Shown here: positions 22,418-23,227 of the stretch, piece after piece
Position numbering within the stretch: position 1 is the stretch's first letter
Layout of the letters: each line of letters begins with the position of its first letter
Assembly (NCBI GenBank): GCA_025997715.1
Contig: BNUY01000031.1
Location: forward strand, 1 to 23,227
Source: Spirochaetia bacterium
GTDB lineage: Bacteria; Spirochaetota; Spirochaetia; Treponematales; Breznakiellaceae
Direction: 5' to 3'
Length of the DNA stretch: 23,227 nt
Made by a program: the position numbers and the translations under genes
The notes under the pieces: generated by a model
The model's input: only the letters and a program-made list of their open reading frames with translations
Told to the model about the DNA's origin: nothing
Database searches by the model: none

Positions 22418-22739
22418 CGCGCATCTTCCTTTGATATTCTACACCGTCAATACCCGCAAAAGGCATACTGTTCATCGAGTCCCGAAGCTCCACGAGCGGG
22501 TCTTTCCCCGTGGCATTGAAGTATGCCTGCCGTTCCGCCGCCTTTCGGGCAGCTTCAGCTTTCAGTTCTTCCAGAGTGGGAAAAGGGGGAAAAGTAGGGG
22601 AGGGGCGGACAGCGGTTCCGGATTCTGCCGAGGGGAATATGAGGACAACGCTGGTTGTTCCCGTCGGAACTTCCTGGGGAACATCAATGGTCAGTCGGCG
22701 GCTGGCAGGAATATCTACGGTTTGTTGAATCGTAATCAT
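22401..22739 (-). CDS. antitoxin of the PIN-toxin pair
   Basis: A 112-residue minus-strand protein starting at ATG 22739-22737, the start sitting inside the right 45-bp repeat. The N-terminal 40 residues (TVDIPASRRLTIDVPQEVPT) resemble a short beta-rich DNA-binding domain of SpoVT/AbrB type. A Pro-rich linker (SPTFPPFPTLEELKAEAARK) follows. The C-terminal helix (VELRDSMNSMPFAGIDG...MRDEWPD) should wrap the toxin. The gene lies upstream of and overlaps the toxin, the usual order. The start codon follows a possible -10 element by about eight bases, so the message may be nearly leaderless. Confidence 0.8.
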   Translation of the reverse strand: MITIQQTVDIPASRRLTIDVPQEVPTGTTSVVLIFPSAESGTAVRPSPTFPPFPTLEELKAEAARKAAERQAYFNATGKDPLVELRDSMNSMPFAGIDGVEYQRKMRDEWPD

Positions 22740-22776
22740 ACCAATCAATATGCCATAAAAGGCATCGCATAACAAG
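22732..22776 (-). promoter_or_regulatory. 45-bp direct repeat, right copy; probable antitoxin promoter/operator
   Basis: Read on the minus strand it contains TTGTTA, a 17-base spacer and CATATT, a plausible promoter, with the inverted repeat ATGCC/GGCAT inside the spacer as a likely operator. It ends within the first codons of the antitoxin gene. A 44/45 copy lies at 21953-21997. Confidence 0.55.
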
Positions 22777-22788
22777 AAGGAGTGTAAT

Positions 22789-23227
22789 ATGGCATTATTT
22801 GGACCAAAAGCAAGCAAAGGCGGTATCCTCGGGGACGTGATCATGAGCCCCGAGCAGGATCGGGAGTGGCTCATCTACAAGTGGCGGCCCGCAGGCAATG
22901 AAGCGGGGGACTCCAAGCGGGAAAACACCATCCGCATCGGCTCGCCCTTACGGGTGCGGCAGGGGGAAACGGCGGTTTTCCAGTACCAGGCGCAGAAACA
23001 GCAGCTTACCGGGCGGAGCGGGCAGGGGCTTACGATGGGCGGCGGGTCGGAAGACCTTATCCTGGGGCCCTTCGATGGCGAACTGAAAACGGCGAACCTG
23101 CCTATTCTGGCCGGCCTCCAGGGACTCTTGATGGATGGCGGAACAAAGTTTCCCGCGTCTGTTTATTTTATCAATATGTCGGGCGTAAACCAGGTCAAGT
23201 TCGGCGTTCCCTATTTTGATATGTTCG
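22789..23227 (+). CDS. SPFH-type protein, N-terminal part, runs off the window
   Basis: ATG 22789 follows AAGGAG, and the frame is open to the window edge (146 residues). Residues about 18-140 match the SPFH / YdjI 'virion core protein-like' pattern: REWLIYKWRPAGN, SPLRVRQGETAVFQ, LGPFDGELKTANLPIL and VYFINMSGVNQVKFGVPYFD. Family members usually go on to about 300-400 residues and often end in a zinc ribbon, which is outside this window. SPFH proteins assemble at membranes as scaffolds. Divergent to the toxin-antitoxin pair, whose promoter lies in the 50 bases upstream. Confidence 0.85.
   Translation, partial: MALFGPKASKGGILGDVIMSPEQDREWLIYKWRPAGNEAGDSKRENTIRIGSPLRVRQGETAVFQYQAQKQQLTGRSGQGLTMGGGSEDLILGPFDGELKTANLPILAGLQGLLMDGGTKFPASVYFINMSGVNQVKFGVPYFDMF

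Overview
The window looks like a chromosomal segment of a spirochaete, most probably a Treponema of the termite-gut or oral type. This is an inference from gene content and style, not a database match. Supporting signs are the tightly overlapped core block phoH-like / 7TM-HD / ybeY / CorC-type CBS / large TPR protein, the hemolysin-C style CBS protein, abundant short zinc-ribbon proteins, and GC-rich repeats inside or next to coding sequence.

Layout. Bases 1-1093 hold the 5' part of an IS1182-like transposase on the minus strand, cut by the window edge. After a repeat-bearing gap, 1479-4827 hold a conserved hypothetical gene, a small double zinc-ribbon gene, a probable RiPP cassette (54-residue precursor with a C-terminal CxxxCxxxCxxxC core, then a radical SAM/SPASM enzyme), an SH3b protein and a TM2-like membrane protein. 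Bases 4846-9148 are more AT-rich. They carry a run of small genes: two DUF1232 paralogues, a single-TM protein and a helical protein, all four ending in the same C-terminal module, then an AAA+ ATPase and a polytopic membrane protein. Bases 9173-11094 hold a TM zinc-ribbon protein, a membrane-anchored J-domain protein, a UDG-fold-like protein and a frameshifted, exported zinc-binding repeat protein.

Bases 11190-17989 are the GC-rich core operon, almost entirely linked by ATGA-type overlaps. The PhoH reading frame is broken by a run of eight G. The TPR gene carries an in-frame repeat element in its signal-peptide region.

Bases 18330-23227 return to accessory content: a fusion of a corrinoid-protein-type 4Fe-4S motif with a zinc ribbon, a large zinc-ribbon membrane protein, an FRG-domain protein, a zinc-ribbon gene with TGA exactly at a cluster Cys codon, a PIN-domain toxin/antitoxin pair flanked by 45-bp direct repeats, and the start of an SPFH-type protein running off the right edge.

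Working together. The clearest functional unit is the precursor plus radical SAM enzyme, a CXXX-repeat type modified-peptide system. The TM2, DUF1232, AAA+, J-domain, zinc-ribbon and SPFH genes resemble the membrane-associated stress or surveillance neighbourhoods seen around SPFH proteins in other bacteria, but that link is inference. No tRNA, rRNA or CRISPR array was recognised.
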